Source: Alkalitalea saponilacus
Lineage (GTDB): Bacteria; Bacteroidota; Bacteroidia; Bacteroidales; Marinilabiliaceae
NCBI RefSeq assembly: GCF_900168165.1
Contig: NZ_FUYV01000001.1
Span: 496,001 to 560,000 of the forward strand
DNA length: 64,000 nucleotides
Direction of reading: 5' to 3'
Each line of letters starts with the position of its first letter. Position 1 is the stretch's first letter. Positions 28,956 to 39,081 of this stretch are shown here, one piece after another. Position numbers and translations under genes: made by a program. The notes below the pieces were generated by a model, which saw nothing but the letters and a program-made list of their open reading frames with translations, searched no databases and was not told where the DNA came from.

Positions 28956-29942
28956 ATGGATAAAAAATTATACCCAATAAAATTTACTCCACTCTTAAAA
29001 GAAAGGATATGGGGCGGTGAAAAGCTGGAGACTGTTTTAAATAAGCCACTAAATGGCCGAGCCCGAATTGGAGAAAGTTGGGAAATATCCGGTGTAGAAG
29101 GAGATGTCTCTGTTGTTTCGAATGGTTTTTTGGCAGGGAATAGTTTACCGGAACTTATTGAGGTATATATGGGTGATTTGGTTGGAGATAAAGTATTTCA
29201 AAAATTCGGCGAGGAGTTCCCACTGTTGATTAAGTTTATTGATGCCAGAGAAGCCTTATCCATTCAGGTACATCCCGATGATGAATTGGCCAGAAAACGC
29301 CACAACTCATTCGGTAAGACCGAAATGTGGTATGTTATGCAGGCTGATGAAGGTTCTGAACTTATCAGTGGGTTTTCCAAAAAAATCACACCAGTTCATT
29401 ATCAGGAAGCGGTTAAGAACAATGCGCTGGAAGATTTGCTTGCAAAACATCCTGTTAAATCAGGAGATGTATTTTACATGCCAGCCGGACGGGTTCATGC
29501 TATTGGAGCTGGAATCATGATAGCCGAAATTCAACAGACATCTGATGTAACTTATCGTATTTATGATTTTAACCGAGTGGACGAAAATGGAAACTCCCGG
29601 GAGCTTCATACTGAATTGGCTGTTGATGCAATAGATTATGAAGTTCAGGAAGATTATAAAACCAATTACAAAGAGAAGCTTAATGGGGCGGTTGAGATGG
29701 TTCGGTCACCATATTTCGTCACAGGAAAACTGAAGATAGATGACACTTTTGGTCGGGATTATTATGCATTGGACTCCTTTGTGATATTGATTTGTATGGA
29801 AGGTTATGGAAAAATCTCTTATGGAGAAGGTAATCATGAGAGCTACTCCAAAGGAGATACCATTCTGATTCCCGCCGAGTTGAGGCAGATTTCCCTTATC
29901 CCCTCAGAAACCACTGAATTGCTTGAGGTTTACGTACCCTGA
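28956..29942 (+). CDS. manA: Class I mannose-6-phosphate isomerase
   Basis: 328 residues of the short type I phosphomannose isomerase, which interconverts mannose 6-phosphate and fructose 6-phosphate. Zinc-site and cupin motifs are visible: LSIQVHPDDELA, GKTEMWYVM, GRVHAIGAGI and the EIQQTSDVTYRIYDFNR block that carries the catalytic arginine. A C-terminal cupin-like region (about 240-328) closes the protein. The start is preceded by an AT-rich region and no operon partner is evident. Confidence 0.94.
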   Translation: MDKKLYPIKFTPLLKERIWGGEKLETVLNKPLNGRARIGESWEISGVEGDVSVVSNGFLAGNSLPELIEVYMGDLVGDKVFQKFGEEFPLLIKFIDAREALSIQVHPDDELARKRHNSFGKTEMWYVMQADEGSELISGFSKKITPVHYQEAVKNNALEDLLAKHPVKSGDVFYMPAGRVHAIGAGIMIAEIQQTSDVTYRIYDFNRVDENGNSRELHTELAVDAIDYEVQEDYKTNYKEKLNGAVEMVRSPYFVTGKLKIDDTFGRDYYALDSFVILICMEGYGKISYGEGNHESYSKGDTILIPAELRQISLIPSETTELLEVYVP

Positions 29943-30020
29943 CCTGGTTTTGTGCTTTTAATTTATAATTAAATTGCGGATATTTTTGATTATATATATG
30001 CAAAATAGTGAAGTTTGCTT

Positions 30021-30028
30021 TAATTTTG
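30021..30028 (+). promoter_or_regulatory. Candidate -7 element before lysC
   Basis: TAATTTTG followed by CAGC, 40 nt before the lysC start, fits the Bacteroidota TAnnTTTG box. No -33 box at standard spacing was found. Confidence 0.35.
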
Positions 30029-30068
30029 CAGCAGGCTTCCATTTAGAACACATAAAACAATATATATT

Positions 30069-31379
30069 ATGAAGGTTATGAAATTTGGCGGAACCTCAGT
30101 AGGTTCTGCCGATAGAATGAAAGAAGTTGCTAGCCTGGTTTCCGATGGAGATAACAACATTGTGGTTTTATCGGCCATGTCGGGAACAACAAACAATCTG
30201 GTTGAAATCTCCAATTACCTGTATAAAAAGAATCACGATGGAGCCAATCGCATCATCAATCAGCTGGAAAAAAAATACTACGAAGAGATAGATCTGCTCT
30301 ATAAAAACTCTAAGATAAAAGAAGAAGCCACTGAAGTGGTTAAATCACGGTTCGATTTTATCAAATCGTTGGTCAAGGACGAGTTTTCCGAGGTGGAGGA
30401 AAAAGAAATTCTGGCACAGGGAGAGTTGATGTCGACTGCGATGGTGAATTTATACCTGATAGAACAAGGTAAAGATTCAGTTCTAATTCCTGCCCTTGAG
30501 TTTATGAAAACCAACAGCGATGGAGAGCCGGATATAAGCTACATTAAAGAGAACATCAAAAAGTATTTGGACATCCATAAGGACAGCAAAATCTTGATTA
30601 CCCAGGGGTATATTTGTCGCAATGTTAATGATGAGATTGACAATCTTCAACGCGGCGGCAGTGATTACACAGCGTCTCTTATTGGTGCAGCAGTAAATGC
30701 CGATGAAATTCAGATATGGACAGACATTGACGGAATGCACAACAACGATCCCCGATATGTTGAGAATACGAAATCCATAGCTGAGTTATCCTTCGATGAA
30801 GCTGCAGAGTTGGCCTATTTTGGAGCAAAAATTTTGCATCCAACAAGCGTTTTGCCGGCTAAGGTGGCAAATGTTCCGGTAAGAGTTTTAAATACGATGG
30901 AGCCAAAAGCTCCCGGAACCACCATCTCAGGGAAGGATTCCAAAAACAGAATTACTGCTGTTGCTGCCAAAGACGGCATTACAGCCATCCGTATACACTC
31001 CGGTCGAATGCTTATGGCTTATGGATTCCTGAGAAAGGTGTTTGAGATCTTCGAAAATCACAAAACACCAATTGATATGATTACAACTTCCGAAGTTGGA
31101 GTTTCGGTAACCATCGATAAATTGAAACATCTGGATGAGATTGTGGATGAACTCAAGACTTTTGGTTCTGTGGAAGTTGATTCAGACCTGGTAATTATTT
31201 GTATCGTTGGCGATTTGGTTCGTGAAAACAAAGGTTATGCTAACCGTATTTTTGATGCATTAAAAGATATTCCTTTACGTATGATTTCATACGGAGGCAG
31301 CGATCACAATATTTCTGTGCTGGTTAGTTCAGAGAATAAAAAAGAGGCTCTCAGAGCATTAAGTGCAAAACTTTTTTAA
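30069..31379 (+). CDS. lysC: Aspartate kinase
   Basis: 436 residues, monofunctional. It phosphorylates aspartate, the first step to lysine, threonine and methionine. The kinase domain starts at MKFGGTSVGSADRM and includes ITQGYICRN, the RGGSDYTASLIGAAVNA motif and WTDIDGMHNNDPR. The C-terminal quarter carries two ACT regulatory modules (ITAIRIHSGRMLMAYGF, IICIVGDLVREN), so feedback control by an amino acid is expected. lysA follows after 45 bp, which points to lysine/diaminopimelate as the main product. Confidence 0.96.
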   Translation: MKVMKFGGTSVGSADRMKEVASLVSDGDNNIVVLSAMSGTTNNLVEISNYLYKKNHDGANRIINQLEKKYYEEIDLLYKNSKIKEEATEVVKSRFDFIKSLVKDEFSEVEEKEILAQGELMSTAMVNLYLIEQGKDSVLIPALEFMKTNSDGEPDISYIKENIKKYLDIHKDSKILITQGYICRNVNDEIDNLQRGGSDYTASLIGAAVNADEIQIWTDIDGMHNNDPRYVENTKSIAELSFDEAAELAYFGAKILHPTSVLPAKVANVPVRVLNTMEPKAPGTTISGKDSKNRITAVAAKDGITAIRIHSGRMLMAYGFLRKVFEIFENHKTPIDMITTSEVGVSVTIDKLKHLDEIVDELKTFGSVEVDSDLVIICIVGDLVRENKGYANRIFDALKDIPLRMISYGGSDHNISVLVSSENKKEALRALSAKLF

Positions 31380-31424
31380 AGTAGCACGGTTTTAATATTA
31401 ATTGTAAACGATAAAACATAAGGA

Positions 31425-32579
31425 ATGAGTAATTATTTTCCCGCAGAAAAATTCAAATCGATACCAACACCTTTTTATTTTTATGACATGGGTTTGCTTG
31501 AGCAGACCCTTCAAAAAGTAAAGTCTGAATCCGATAAATATAACTTTGTAGTTCATTATGCCATTAAAGCCAATGCCAATGACCGCATATTGGAACGCAT
31601 CCGTGAATACGGTATGGGGGTAGATTGCGTTAGCGGCTTCGAAGTTAAGAAGGCTTTGGATATGGGATTTCCCGCTCAAGGAATTGTTTTTGCGGGGGTT
31701 GGAAAAGCCGACTGGGAAATTGAAATGGGTATTGATAATAACATTGCTTGTTTCAATGTTGAGTCAACAGCTGAACTGGATGTAATCAATGAGATTGCCA
31801 CGCGTAAGAACCAAAAAGTGAAGGTGGCCATGCGGATTAATCCAAACGTAAAAGCCAACACTCATAAATATATTACCACAGGTCTGGACGAGAATAAATT
31901 TGGGATTCACCAAATGGATGTTGAAAAAACAGTGGATGCCATTACGAAAATGGATTTCATCAATTTGGAAGGCATTCACTTTCATATTGGTTCTCAAATC
32001 ATGGATCTTTCTTCTTTCAGTGCCTTGTGCGAGAGGGTAAATGAAATTCAGGATTGGTTTGAGGAGAAAGGAATTGCTCTGAAAACCATTAACGTTGGAG
32101 GTGGACTGGGTATTGATTACAATAAGCCGGCTGAAAATCCAATCCCTGATTTTGAGAATTACTTCAGGATTTTCAGCGAGGGGATAAAGTTGCGTCCCGG
32201 CCAGGAAATTCATTTCGAGTTAGGACGTTCTGTTGTGGGACAATGTGGTAACCTCATTTCAAAAGTTCTCTATGTGAAGGAGGGTGTAAAAACCAATTTT
32301 GCCATCATTGACGGAGGTATGACTGATCTTATTCGTCCCGCACTTTATCAGGCCTACCATAAAATTGAAAACATTACCAGTAATGGTTCTGAGGAAAAAT
32401 ATGATGTGGTTGGTCCCATTTGTGAGTCTTCTGACAGTTTTGGGAAAGATATTGAACTGCCAAAAACATCAAGAGGAGATCTCATGGCCATTCGTTCAGC
32501 CGGAGCATACGGTGAAGTAATGGTTTCGAGATATAATCTCAGAGAAGAACCCAAAGCTTATTATTCGGATCAGTTGTAA
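31425..32579 (+). CDS. lysA: Diaminopimelate decarboxylase
   Basis: 384 residues, fold-type III PLP enzyme that converts meso-diaminopimelate to lysine. The Schiff-base lysine is in VHYAIKANAND (about residue 49), followed by EGIHFHIGSQI, the glycine loop NVGGGLGIDY, the ELGRSVVG block and the substrate-site CESSD motif. It is somewhat shorter than the usual 410-420 residues but has all motifs. It is the second gene of the lysC-lysA operon and is followed by a bidirectional terminator. Confidence 0.95.
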   Translation: MSNYFPAEKFKSIPTPFYFYDMGLLEQTLQKVKSESDKYNFVVHYAIKANANDRILERIREYGMGVDCVSGFEVKKALDMGFPAQGIVFAGVGKADWEIEMGIDNNIACFNVESTAELDVINEIATRKNQKVKVAMRINPNVKANTHKYITTGLDENKFGIHQMDVEKTVDAITKMDFINLEGIHFHIGSQIMDLSSFSALCERVNEIQDWFEEKGIALKTINVGGGLGIDYNKPAENPIPDFENYFRIFSEGIKLRPGQEIHFELGRSVVGQCGNLISKVLYVKEGVKTNFAIIDGGMTDLIRPALYQAYHKIENITSNGSEEKYDVVGPICESSDSFGKDIELPKTSRGDLMAIRSAGAYGEVMVSRYNLREEPKAYYSDQL

Positions 32580-32592
32580 ACGATTTCATAAT

Positions 32593-32634
32593 AAAAAGAA
32601 AAACCGAACTCTTTTGGGTTCGGTTTTTCTTTTT
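32593..32634. terminator. Bidirectional terminator between lysA and the Dabb gene
   Basis: A 17-bp stem, AAAAAGAAAAACCGAAC (32593-32609) with its complement (32618-32634). It serves both convergent genes; the right arm reaches into the stop codon of the Dabb-domain gene. Confidence 0.92.
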
Positions 32635-32932
32635 ATACTTCGTAATCCACACAAGCTCTTTCGTCCAGCATTTTTCGGATTATCACCGCCACTTTTTGAT
32701 GTTCCGGATGAACTACATAGGCCTTTAATTCATCCCACCCTTTAAACTCGCTGATGAGAGAAAGATCATAGCTCTCCTGTGGGTTGGCATTAATGCCGGT
32801 TTCAATGGAAATAAGTTCCGGAATGTGATTTTTTAAGTCATCAAGCGCCTGTTTAAGCTCAGAAAGCTTTTTTGTACGCGCGCTCTCCTCCAGCTCTTTT
32901 TTAAATTTAAATAAAACTACGTGTTTAATCAT
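32633..32932 (-). CDS. Dabb (stress-responsive A/B barrel) domain protein
   Basis: 99 residues matching the small dimeric alpha+beta barrel family: IKHVVLFKFKKELEE at the N terminus, IPELISIETGIN in the middle, YDLSLISEFKGWDELKAYV, then HPEHQKV. Members range from plant stress proteins to polyketide cyclases, so the family name gives no specific function. No signal peptide; expected in the cytoplasm. It is convergent with lysA and shares its terminator. Confidence 0.88.
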   Translation of the reverse strand: MIKHVVLFKFKKELEESARTKKLSELKQALDDLKNHIPELISIETGINANPQESYDLSLISEFKGWDELKAYVVHPEHQKVAVIIRKMLDERACVDYEV

Positions 32933-33060
32933 TGATAGATTTGTTTGAGTTTGATATTATTGAAGCGATATTTTTTGCTTGATATTTCTTATTTTGCGGT
33001 GTGAAATTTTATTCACTCGCTCAATTTTGAGTAAAATTACAAAAAAAAGCGGATTCTTTT

Positions 33061-33681
33061 ATGCTGATAATCGGGATTGCCGGTGGAACCGGCTCGGGTA
33101 AAACAACAGTAGTAAAAAAAATACTAAAGCAATTACCTTGTAATGAGGTGGCAGTATTGCCACAAGATTCTTATTATCGTGATAGTGGCCATTTGCCGCC
33201 TGATGAGCGGCAAAAGATCAATTTTGATCATCCCGACGCCATCGAATTTGAACTTTTAACAAAGCATATTGCCCGGTTAAAGGCAGGTAAACCTGTTGAA
33301 CAACCTGTTTACTCTTATCTCACCTGTACACGACAGAAAGAAACCATAAAGGTAAATCCTTGTGAGGTGATCATCGTGGAAGGCATTCTAATTCTGTCTA
33401 ATCCTGCCTTGCGTGAACTGATGGATTTAAAGGTCTTTGTGGATGCAGAGCCCGATGATCGGTTGATGCGTGTAATTCAGCGCGACATTGAGGAGCGGGG
33501 ACGAACTGTGCAAAAGGTTTTAACCCGGTATGAGGATACCGTTAAACCAATGCACCTTCAATTTATTGAACCAACCAAACGATATGCCGATCTGATTGTG
33601 CCACAGGGTGGCAACAATCATGTTGCCATAGATATTTTAACGCAGTACATTCTCAGAAACTTAACCAGAGTAAAGCAATAA
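33061..33681 (+). CDS. udk: Uridine kinase
   Basis: 206 residues. P-loop kinase with Walker A GIAGGTGSGKTTV, the LPQDSYYRD substrate motif, FDHPDAIEF, the EGILIL strand and the lid RDIEERGR. It phosphorylates uridine and cytidine in nucleoside salvage. Length is normal. An exonuclease gene follows after 12 bp and may be co-transcribed. Confidence 0.96.
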   Translation: MLIIGIAGGTGSGKTTVVKKILKQLPCNEVAVLPQDSYYRDSGHLPPDERQKINFDHPDAIEFELLTKHIARLKAGKPVEQPVYSYLTCTRQKETIKVNPCEVIIVEGILILSNPALRELMDLKVFVDAEPDDRLMRVIQRDIEERGRTVQKVLTRYEDTVKPMHLQFIEPTKRYADLIVPQGGNNHVAIDILTQYILRNLTRVKQ

Positions 33682-33693
33682 ATATCCAAAATA

Positions 33694-34413
33694 ATGCTTG
33701 ATCAGTATAAAGTAGAAAACGTCCTTTTCGTCGATATTGAAACCGTGCCTCAATATCCAGGTTTTCAAGATCTCGATGTTGATTTTCAGCAGTTGTGGGA
33801 GAAAAAATCATCCTACTTTCGAAAAGAGGATCAAACCCCTGCCGATGTTTATGAAAGAGCCGGTATTTATGCCGAGTTTGGAAAAATCGTCTGCATCTCG
33901 GCGGGTATTGTGTTTAGTAAAAATGGGGAGCGGTTTTTTAAAGCAAAGTCCTTTGCCGGCCACGATGAAAAACTGCTTCTTACTGAATTTGGTCAAATGC
34001 TGACGGCATTTACCTCTGAAAAGGACAGGAATATTTGTGGTCATAATGTCAAGGAATTTGATATTCCATTCATTGCTCGTAGAATGATTATTAACGGTGT
34101 TAGCTTGCCGGCTGAGCTTGATGTGGCCGGTAAAAAACCATGGGAGGTTAAATTTATCGATACCTTGGATTTATGGAAATTCGGAGATTATAAGCATTAT
34201 ACATCATTGGCTTTGCTCACCAAAATATTGAACATTCCAACTCCTAAGGATGATATTGACGGAAGTCAGGTGGCATCTGTCTATTATGAGGAGAATAATC
34301 TGGAGCGCATTGCTGTTTATTGTGAAAAGGATGTGTTTGCAACAGCTCAGCTTTTTCTTCGTTTTAAGGGAGAACCATTAATTAAACAAGAGAACTTTAT
34401 TCGTGCCGAATAA
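33694..34413 (+). CDS. 3'-5' exonuclease, DnaQ-like (PolB-type) domain
   Basis: 239 residues with the ribonuclease-H-like exonuclease fold. Exo I is VLFVDIETVPQ with catalytic Asp and Glu, Exo II is ICGHNVKEFDIPFIARR, and Exo III is in IAVYCEKDVFATAQLF. This pattern fits the family annotated as predicted 3'-5' exonuclease related to the PolB exonuclease domain. Nucleic-acid substrate is not known. It follows udk by 12 bp and ends 5 bp before a convergent gene. Confidence 0.88.
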   Translation: MLDQYKVENVLFVDIETVPQYPGFQDLDVDFQQLWEKKSSYFRKEDQTPADVYERAGIYAEFGKIVCISAGIVFSKNGERFFKAKSFAGHDEKLLLTEFGQMLTAFTSEKDRNICGHNVKEFDIPFIARRMIINGVSLPAELDVAGKKPWEVKFIDTLDLWKFGDYKHYTSLALLTKILNIPTPKDDIDGSQVASVYYEENNLERIAVYCEKDVFATAQLFLRFKGEPLIKQENFIRAE

Positions 34414-34418
34414 AGTTC

Positions 34419-35708
34419 TTATCTGCCCCTGATGAGATGAACAGGTCCCGATAATTTGTATTTTTCATTGGCGTTGTATCCTTCAGCTTCAATGTGGTAG
34501 AAATAGACTCCCGGTGCAGCACGTTTGCCTCCAATGGTTCCATCCCACCCTTCGGACGGGTTGGAAGAACTGTAAACCCTGCGTCCCCAGCGATTGTAAA
34601 TTACCATGTTGAATTTTCTTATCGAGCGAAAGGCAACTCTAAATTCGTCGTTAATTCCGTCCCCGTCGGGTGTAAATGTATTGGGGACTTCAAGCAGGGA
34701 TTCCATAACATTAACCGTATTTGGATCAGGGGTCCGGTGCCAGCATTCAGATATGCCTTCCAGAAATACATGATCATTATAGACGGTCAGGTACACTTTG
34801 TATTCCCCTGCCCTCTGAAATACATAAAAAGGGTTACGATCCCGGAAAGCGATGGTGTCAGATGGACCGGCTATTTGCCATGCCCATCGGCTTACCGGAC
34901 CACTGCTTTTTTCTTCAAAACGGATTTCGATGGGAGCGGAACCTTCAGCTATGGAGGTTTCGCTTCCCCGGTGTATTTCGTTGCTTTTTTCATCGTCCCT
35001 TGTCCTGGGACGAATTATATTCCAATCATAATCAGCTCTCACAGCAATGGCATGATAGTCCAGATATTCAGAGACACTCTTTCCTGCCACATCTGAAATG
35101 GTCACCGTGATTTGTGTATCTTCCACTGGAGCATTCATTTCAATTGAGGCTCCAAACTGTGTGAAATCGATGGAGGGATTTGCACTCCATTGATAGGTTT
35201 TCTCAATACTAACTGTACCCGGGTTTCCTGTTGATGGATCATAGTAAGTTAGTGGAATGGATTCACTGGTTGCTGAAAGTTCCAGTGAAAAGCAGTCCTG
35301 AAAATCGATAACGATTTCAGGGTTTGCAATTTCAGTTTCAAATGCCCAACAGCGATATACCTCTTCCAAGTTGCCGTTTTGGATTACCCGCAACATATAC
35401 CCACCCGGTTGATTTACGATTAGAGCGGTAAATACTCCTGTTTGGGTCTGTAGAAGTTGATCCCACGTGTTAGTTTCCGAATTATGCCTGTACCATTCAA
35501 ATTCGTAGTTTTCTGATTGATCAGTAGCTGTATATCTTAAATTGGGATTGAGCAGCAAATTCTCAAATATAAATACAGGATCGGATGGTGAATAGCTGGT
35601 TTGTGTGGTGTAAATTGCGTCGGCTACAATTTGTGCCTTGATGTTGCTGTTCAGGAGCCAGGAAAACACAAAAATAAAACACCATATGTATGTCGATCTG
35701 TTAATCAT
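34419..35708 (-). CDS. T9SS-exported protein with PKD-like region and type B sorting domain
   Basis: 429 residues: a signal peptide (about 1-26), a central region with immunoglobulin/PKD-like segments (for example FEEKSSGPVSRWAWQIAG, PFYVFQRAGEYKVYLTVYND), and at the C terminus the gliding-motility-associated (type B) sorting domain, recognised by VPNTFTPDGDGINDEFRV, IYNRWGRRVY, GWDGT and APGVYFYHIEA. The domain directs export by the type IX secretion system and anchoring to, or release from, the cell surface. The middle part gives no enzymatic clue. It is monocistronic. Confidence 0.9.
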   Translation of the reverse strand: MINRSTYIWCFIFVFSWLLNSNIKAQIVADAIYTTQTSYSPSDPVFIFENLLLNPNLRYTATDQSENYEFEWYRHNSETNTWDQLLQTQTGVFTALIVNQPGGYMLRVIQNGNLEEVYRCWAFETEIANPEIVIDFQDCFSLELSATSESIPLTYYDPSTGNPGTVSIEKTYQWSANPSIDFTQFGASIEMNAPVEDTQITVTISDVAGKSVSEYLDYHAIAVRADYDWNIIRPRTRDDEKSNEIHRGSETSIAEGSAPIEIRFEEKSSGPVSRWAWQIAGPSDTIAFRDRNPFYVFQRAGEYKVYLTVYNDHVFLEGISECWHRTPDPNTVNVMESLLEVPNTFTPDGDGINDEFRVAFRSIRKFNMVIYNRWGRRVYSSSNPSEGWDGTIGGKRAAPGVYFYHIEAEGYNANEKYKLSGPVHLIRGR

Positions 35709-35872
35709 CTGAATTGTTTATGATTTAATTCTCAGTTGCGAAAATACAATTTTTGTTTTGATTGTAAACTGTGTATCTTACACATATTAAACGAAGGCAT
35801 GTTAAAATAATTGTGATGTTATCAGGCTGTCGAAAAAATAAAATATTCCAATGATCTGATCATGTAACGAAC

Positions 35873-35880
35873 TATCTTTG
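35873..35880 (+). promoter_or_regulatory. Candidate -7 element before the helicase gene
   Basis: TATCTTTG fits TAnnTTTG and lies 29 nt before the GTG start, implying a short leader. No clear -33 box. Confidence 0.4.
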
Positions 35881-35908
35881 TTCCTTAAATTTTGAAATAT
35901 CTGGACTT

Positions 35909-38224
35909 GTGGAGAACTATCTCGAACAATTAAATGATTCACAGCGCGAAGCCGTAGTAAATACAGAAGGCCCATCTTTAATAGTTGCAGGCGCCGGCTC
36001 TGGGAAAACGCGCGTGCTTACATATCGCATTGCTCATTTGCTTGCCAACGGGGTGGCTCCCTGGAACATCATGGCGCTTACTTTTACCAATAAAGCCGCC
36101 CGGGAAATGAAGGAGAGAATTGGAACCATAGTTGGCGCCAACGTGAGCCAGCGGTTATGGATGGGGACTTTTCACTCCATTTTTGCACGCATTCTCCGCA
36201 TGGAGGCTGAACATATTAAATTTCCATCAAGTTTTACAATTTATGATAGTGCAGATTCCAAGAGTCTTATAAAATCCATTCTCAAGGAGATGCAGATAAA
36301 AAATAAAGAGTACAAACCCGGTTTGATTCTTTCACGCATCTCTTCGGCTAAGAATGATTTGGTTTTACCCGGTGCCTATTCTCGCGATCAGCAACGCCTC
36401 ATGGCCGATCGAGCATCCAAAGTACCACTTGTTTATGATATTTATCAACGATACATGAAAGCCTGCTATAAGGCAGGCGCCATGGACTTTGATGATTTGC
36501 TTCTCAATACAAATCTCCTTTTCAGGGATAATCCGGCTGTGGTAGCCAGGTATCAGGATCAGTTTAAGTATATTCTGGTAGATGAGTATCAGGATACCAA
36601 CCGGTCACAATATTTAATTGTGAAAAAGCTGGCGGAGTTGCACAAAAATGTTTGTGTTGTTGGTGATGATGCTCAAAGTATATACAGCTTCCGGGGTGCT
36701 AAAATTGAGAATATTCTCAATTTTAGAAACGATTACCCCGGTTATCAGCTGTTTAAGCTCGAGCAAAATTATCGTTCTACACAACTCATCGTCAATGCTG
36801 CCAACAGCATCATATCCAGAAATAAAGGGCAGATAAAAAAAGTGGTTTTTTCAGAAAATGAACCTGGAGAAAAAATCAGGATTTTTTCTGCTGTTTCAGA
36901 TATGGAAGAGGGTTTTATTGTGGTAAATGATCTCATATTGCGCCGCCACGCGGCACGATGTGCATTTTCTGATTTTGCCATACTCTACCGCACCAATGCA
37001 CAGTCCCGTATTTTCGAGGAAGCCCTTCGTAAGAACAACATTCCATACAAAATATATGGGGGCTTATCCTTTTACCAACGAAAGGAGATAAAGGACTTGC
37101 TGGCCTATATGCGCATGGCGGTGAACCCTCGTGATGGCGAAGCCTTAAAACGGGTCATTAATTTTCCGGCAAGAGGAATTGGTAAAACTACTCTGGATAA
37201 ACTGGAGGCAGCAGCCGCATCCAATGATCTTACCGTATGGGATATTCTGACGCATCCAAACCTTCCGAAAGCAGGATTTAATGCCGGAACGGTGAAAAAG
37301 CTCAACAGCTTTGTCGCACTGGTCAACGGTTTTTTCAGACAAAGAGAGAGCATGGACGCTTATGAACTAACCACTGAAATTGTTGCTCAAAGCGGTCTTT
37401 TGAAGGAGTTTCATCAGGATCAGACCATTGAAGGACAAACCCGTCTTGAGAACCTTGACGAATTGCTTAACGGGGTTAAGGAATTCGCAGATAACCGGCG
37501 TGAGGCGGGTGAGCCCAATTCGCTGGAGTTTTTCCTGGAAGAGGTTTCTCTGTTAACCGATCAGGATAACGAATCGGAGGAGGATGTGGCCAAGGTTACT
37601 TTAATGACCATTCATTCGGCCAAAGGACTTGAGTTCCCATATGTATATATAGTTGGCGTTGAAGAAGGCTTGTTTCCTTCGCAAATGTCTGCCATGGCTG
37701 AAACTGAACTGGAAGAGGAGCGACGCCTGTTTTACGTCGCCGTAACCCGGGCCGAGAAGCTGGTAACGTTAAGTTACGCACGCAACCGTTTTAAGTATGG
37801 AGAATCAACTTTTGCCAGCCCCAGCCGCTTTTTGCGGGAGATGGATACTGAATTTATCTCTGAGGATTCACAACAGATAACCGGCTCTTTTAAATCATCT
37901 ACATCTTTTGAACGACATGAACCCCGTAAAAAGTATGATTTTTCCGGCTCCTCGGCATCTGGTTTTAATTCGGGAAAACGGTTTTCGAAAATTGGGTCAG
38001 AAAAGAGCCCGGAATCTGGTATGGAAAACAATGCCGGGACATCCGGTTTGGGATCAGTTACTAGGGTTCAGGTTGGTGTAGTGGTGGAACACGAAAGGTT
38101 TGGAACCGGAAAAGTTATTGGTTTGGAGGGGGTTGCTCCTAATGTGAAGGCCATTGTCGAATTTCAAAATGCCGGAAAGAAACAATTGCTGTTAAAGTTT
38201 GCCAAACTAAAAATATTGAATTAA
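35909..38224 (+). CDS. UvrD/PcrA-type superfamily 1 DNA helicase
   Basis: 771 residues beginning with GTG at 35909; no ATG precedes the conserved start LEQLNDSQREAV. All SF1A motifs are present: Q motif, Walker A AGAGSGKTRVLTYR, motif Ia TFTNKAAREM, Walker B LVDEYQDTN, motif III DDAQSIYSFRG, motif IV QNYRST, motif V TIHSAKGLEF and motif VI YVAVTRAEKL. After a low-complexity Ser/Gly/Lys linker, the C terminus carries the Tudor-like PcrA/UvrD module (VEHERFGTGKVIGLEG), which contacts RNA polymerase in Bacillus PcrA. It is expected to act in repair and in resolving transcription or replication conflicts. Confidence 0.95.
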   Translation: MENYLEQLNDSQREAVVNTEGPSLIVAGAGSGKTRVLTYRIAHLLANGVAPWNIMALTFTNKAAREMKERIGTIVGANVSQRLWMGTFHSIFARILRMEAEHIKFPSSFTIYDSADSKSLIKSILKEMQIKNKEYKPGLILSRISSAKNDLVLPGAYSRDQQRLMADRASKVPLVYDIYQRYMKACYKAGAMDFDDLLLNTNLLFRDNPAVVARYQDQFKYILVDEYQDTNRSQYLIVKKLAELHKNVCVVGDDAQSIYSFRGAKIENILNFRNDYPGYQLFKLEQNYRSTQLIVNAANSIISRNKGQIKKVVFSENEPGEKIRIFSAVSDMEEGFIVVNDLILRRHAARCAFSDFAILYRTNAQSRIFEEALRKNNIPYKIYGGLSFYQRKEIKDLLAYMRMAVNPRDGEALKRVINFPARGIGKTTLDKLEAAAASNDLTVWDILTHPNLPKAGFNAGTVKKLNSFVALVNGFFRQRESMDAYELTTEIVAQSGLLKEFHQDQTIEGQTRLENLDELLNGVKEFADNRREAGEPNSLEFFLEEVSLLTDQDNESEEDVAKVTLMTIHSAKGLEFPYVYIVGVEEGLFPSQMSAMAETELEEERRLFYVAVTRAEKLVTLSYARNRFKYGESTFASPSRFLREMDTEFISEDSQQITGSFKSSTSFERHEPRKKYDFSGSSASGFNSGKRFSKIGSEKSPESGMENNAGTSGLGSVTRVQVGVVVEHERFGTGKVIGLEGVAPNVKAIVEFQNAGKKQLLLKFAKLKILN

Positions 38225-38467
38225 TTTTGAGGCCTGAGCTACTCGTTTAAGAATATATCTGGCAAGTAGACCCGAACCAATCTTCGTGAGAAACTCCCCC
38301 ACTTGGGAATGAGTATTATTACCAAAGAATTCTGTTTGTTGACCTCAGCTTATTAAGTATTTGAAAAACAGATTCTGCCTTTATATTATCGACAGATAAT
38401 TATCTTTAGCATACCAATAACTTATTATATTATATCAGGAAATTACTTTCCAACAGATAAATTATTC

Positions 38468-39070
38468 ATGGATTATAATTCAACAAGAAAACCACTGGTG
38501 CTGCCCGAATATGGCCGGCACATTCATAAAATGGTTGATCATGCCAAAACCATTGAAGACAGAGAAGAGCGCACAAAGTGTGCTCAGGCCATCGTAAGTG
38601 TGATGGGAAACCTGTTTCCCCATTTGCGCGATGTGAGTGATTTCAAGCATAAGTTGTGGGATCATCTGGCAATCATGTCCGATTTTCAACTGGACATTGA
38701 TTTTCCTTATGAATTCCCCGAAGCTGTAAACTTTTCGAGCAAGCCCGATAATGTTCCGTATAATGATTTCAATATGCGTTATCGTCATTATGGAAGGTTA
38801 ATTGAGCAAATGATTGCGAAGGCAGTTGATATGGAAGAAGGAGATTTGAAAAATCACCTGATTGGTCTGCTTTCAAACCACATGCGCAAATCTCTTTTGA
38901 ACTGGAATAAAGATCATGCTACAGACGATAGAATCATCAATGACATACGAATTTTGTCCGGCGGAAAGCTTGAAGTTACCCCCCAGCAATTGAGACTTCC
39001 AGATACCCGGGATAATCAAAATCGTGGACCAAGAAAAAAACATTTTCAACGCAATAAAGGAAGAGATTAG
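38468..39070 (+). CDS. DUF4290 family protein
   Basis: 200 residues, helical, with the family's conserved block YGRHIHKMVDHAKTIEDREE near the N terminus and a strongly basic C-terminal tail (RGPRKKHFQRNKGR) that suggests nucleic-acid contact. The family is restricted to Bacteroidota and is usually found directly before murA, as here, where the gap is 11 bp. Function is not established; the link with cell-wall synthesis is from gene order only. Confidence 0.82.
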   Translation: MDYNSTRKPLVLPEYGRHIHKMVDHAKTIEDREERTKCAQAIVSVMGNLFPHLRDVSDFKHKLWDHLAIMSDFQLDIDFPYEFPEAVNFSSKPDNVPYNDFNMRYRHYGRLIEQMIAKAVDMEEGDLKNHLIGLLSNHMRKSLLNWNKDHATDDRIINDIRILSGGKLEVTPQQLRLPDTRDNQNRGPRKKHFQRNKGRD

Positions 39071-39081
39071 ACCCATTGGTA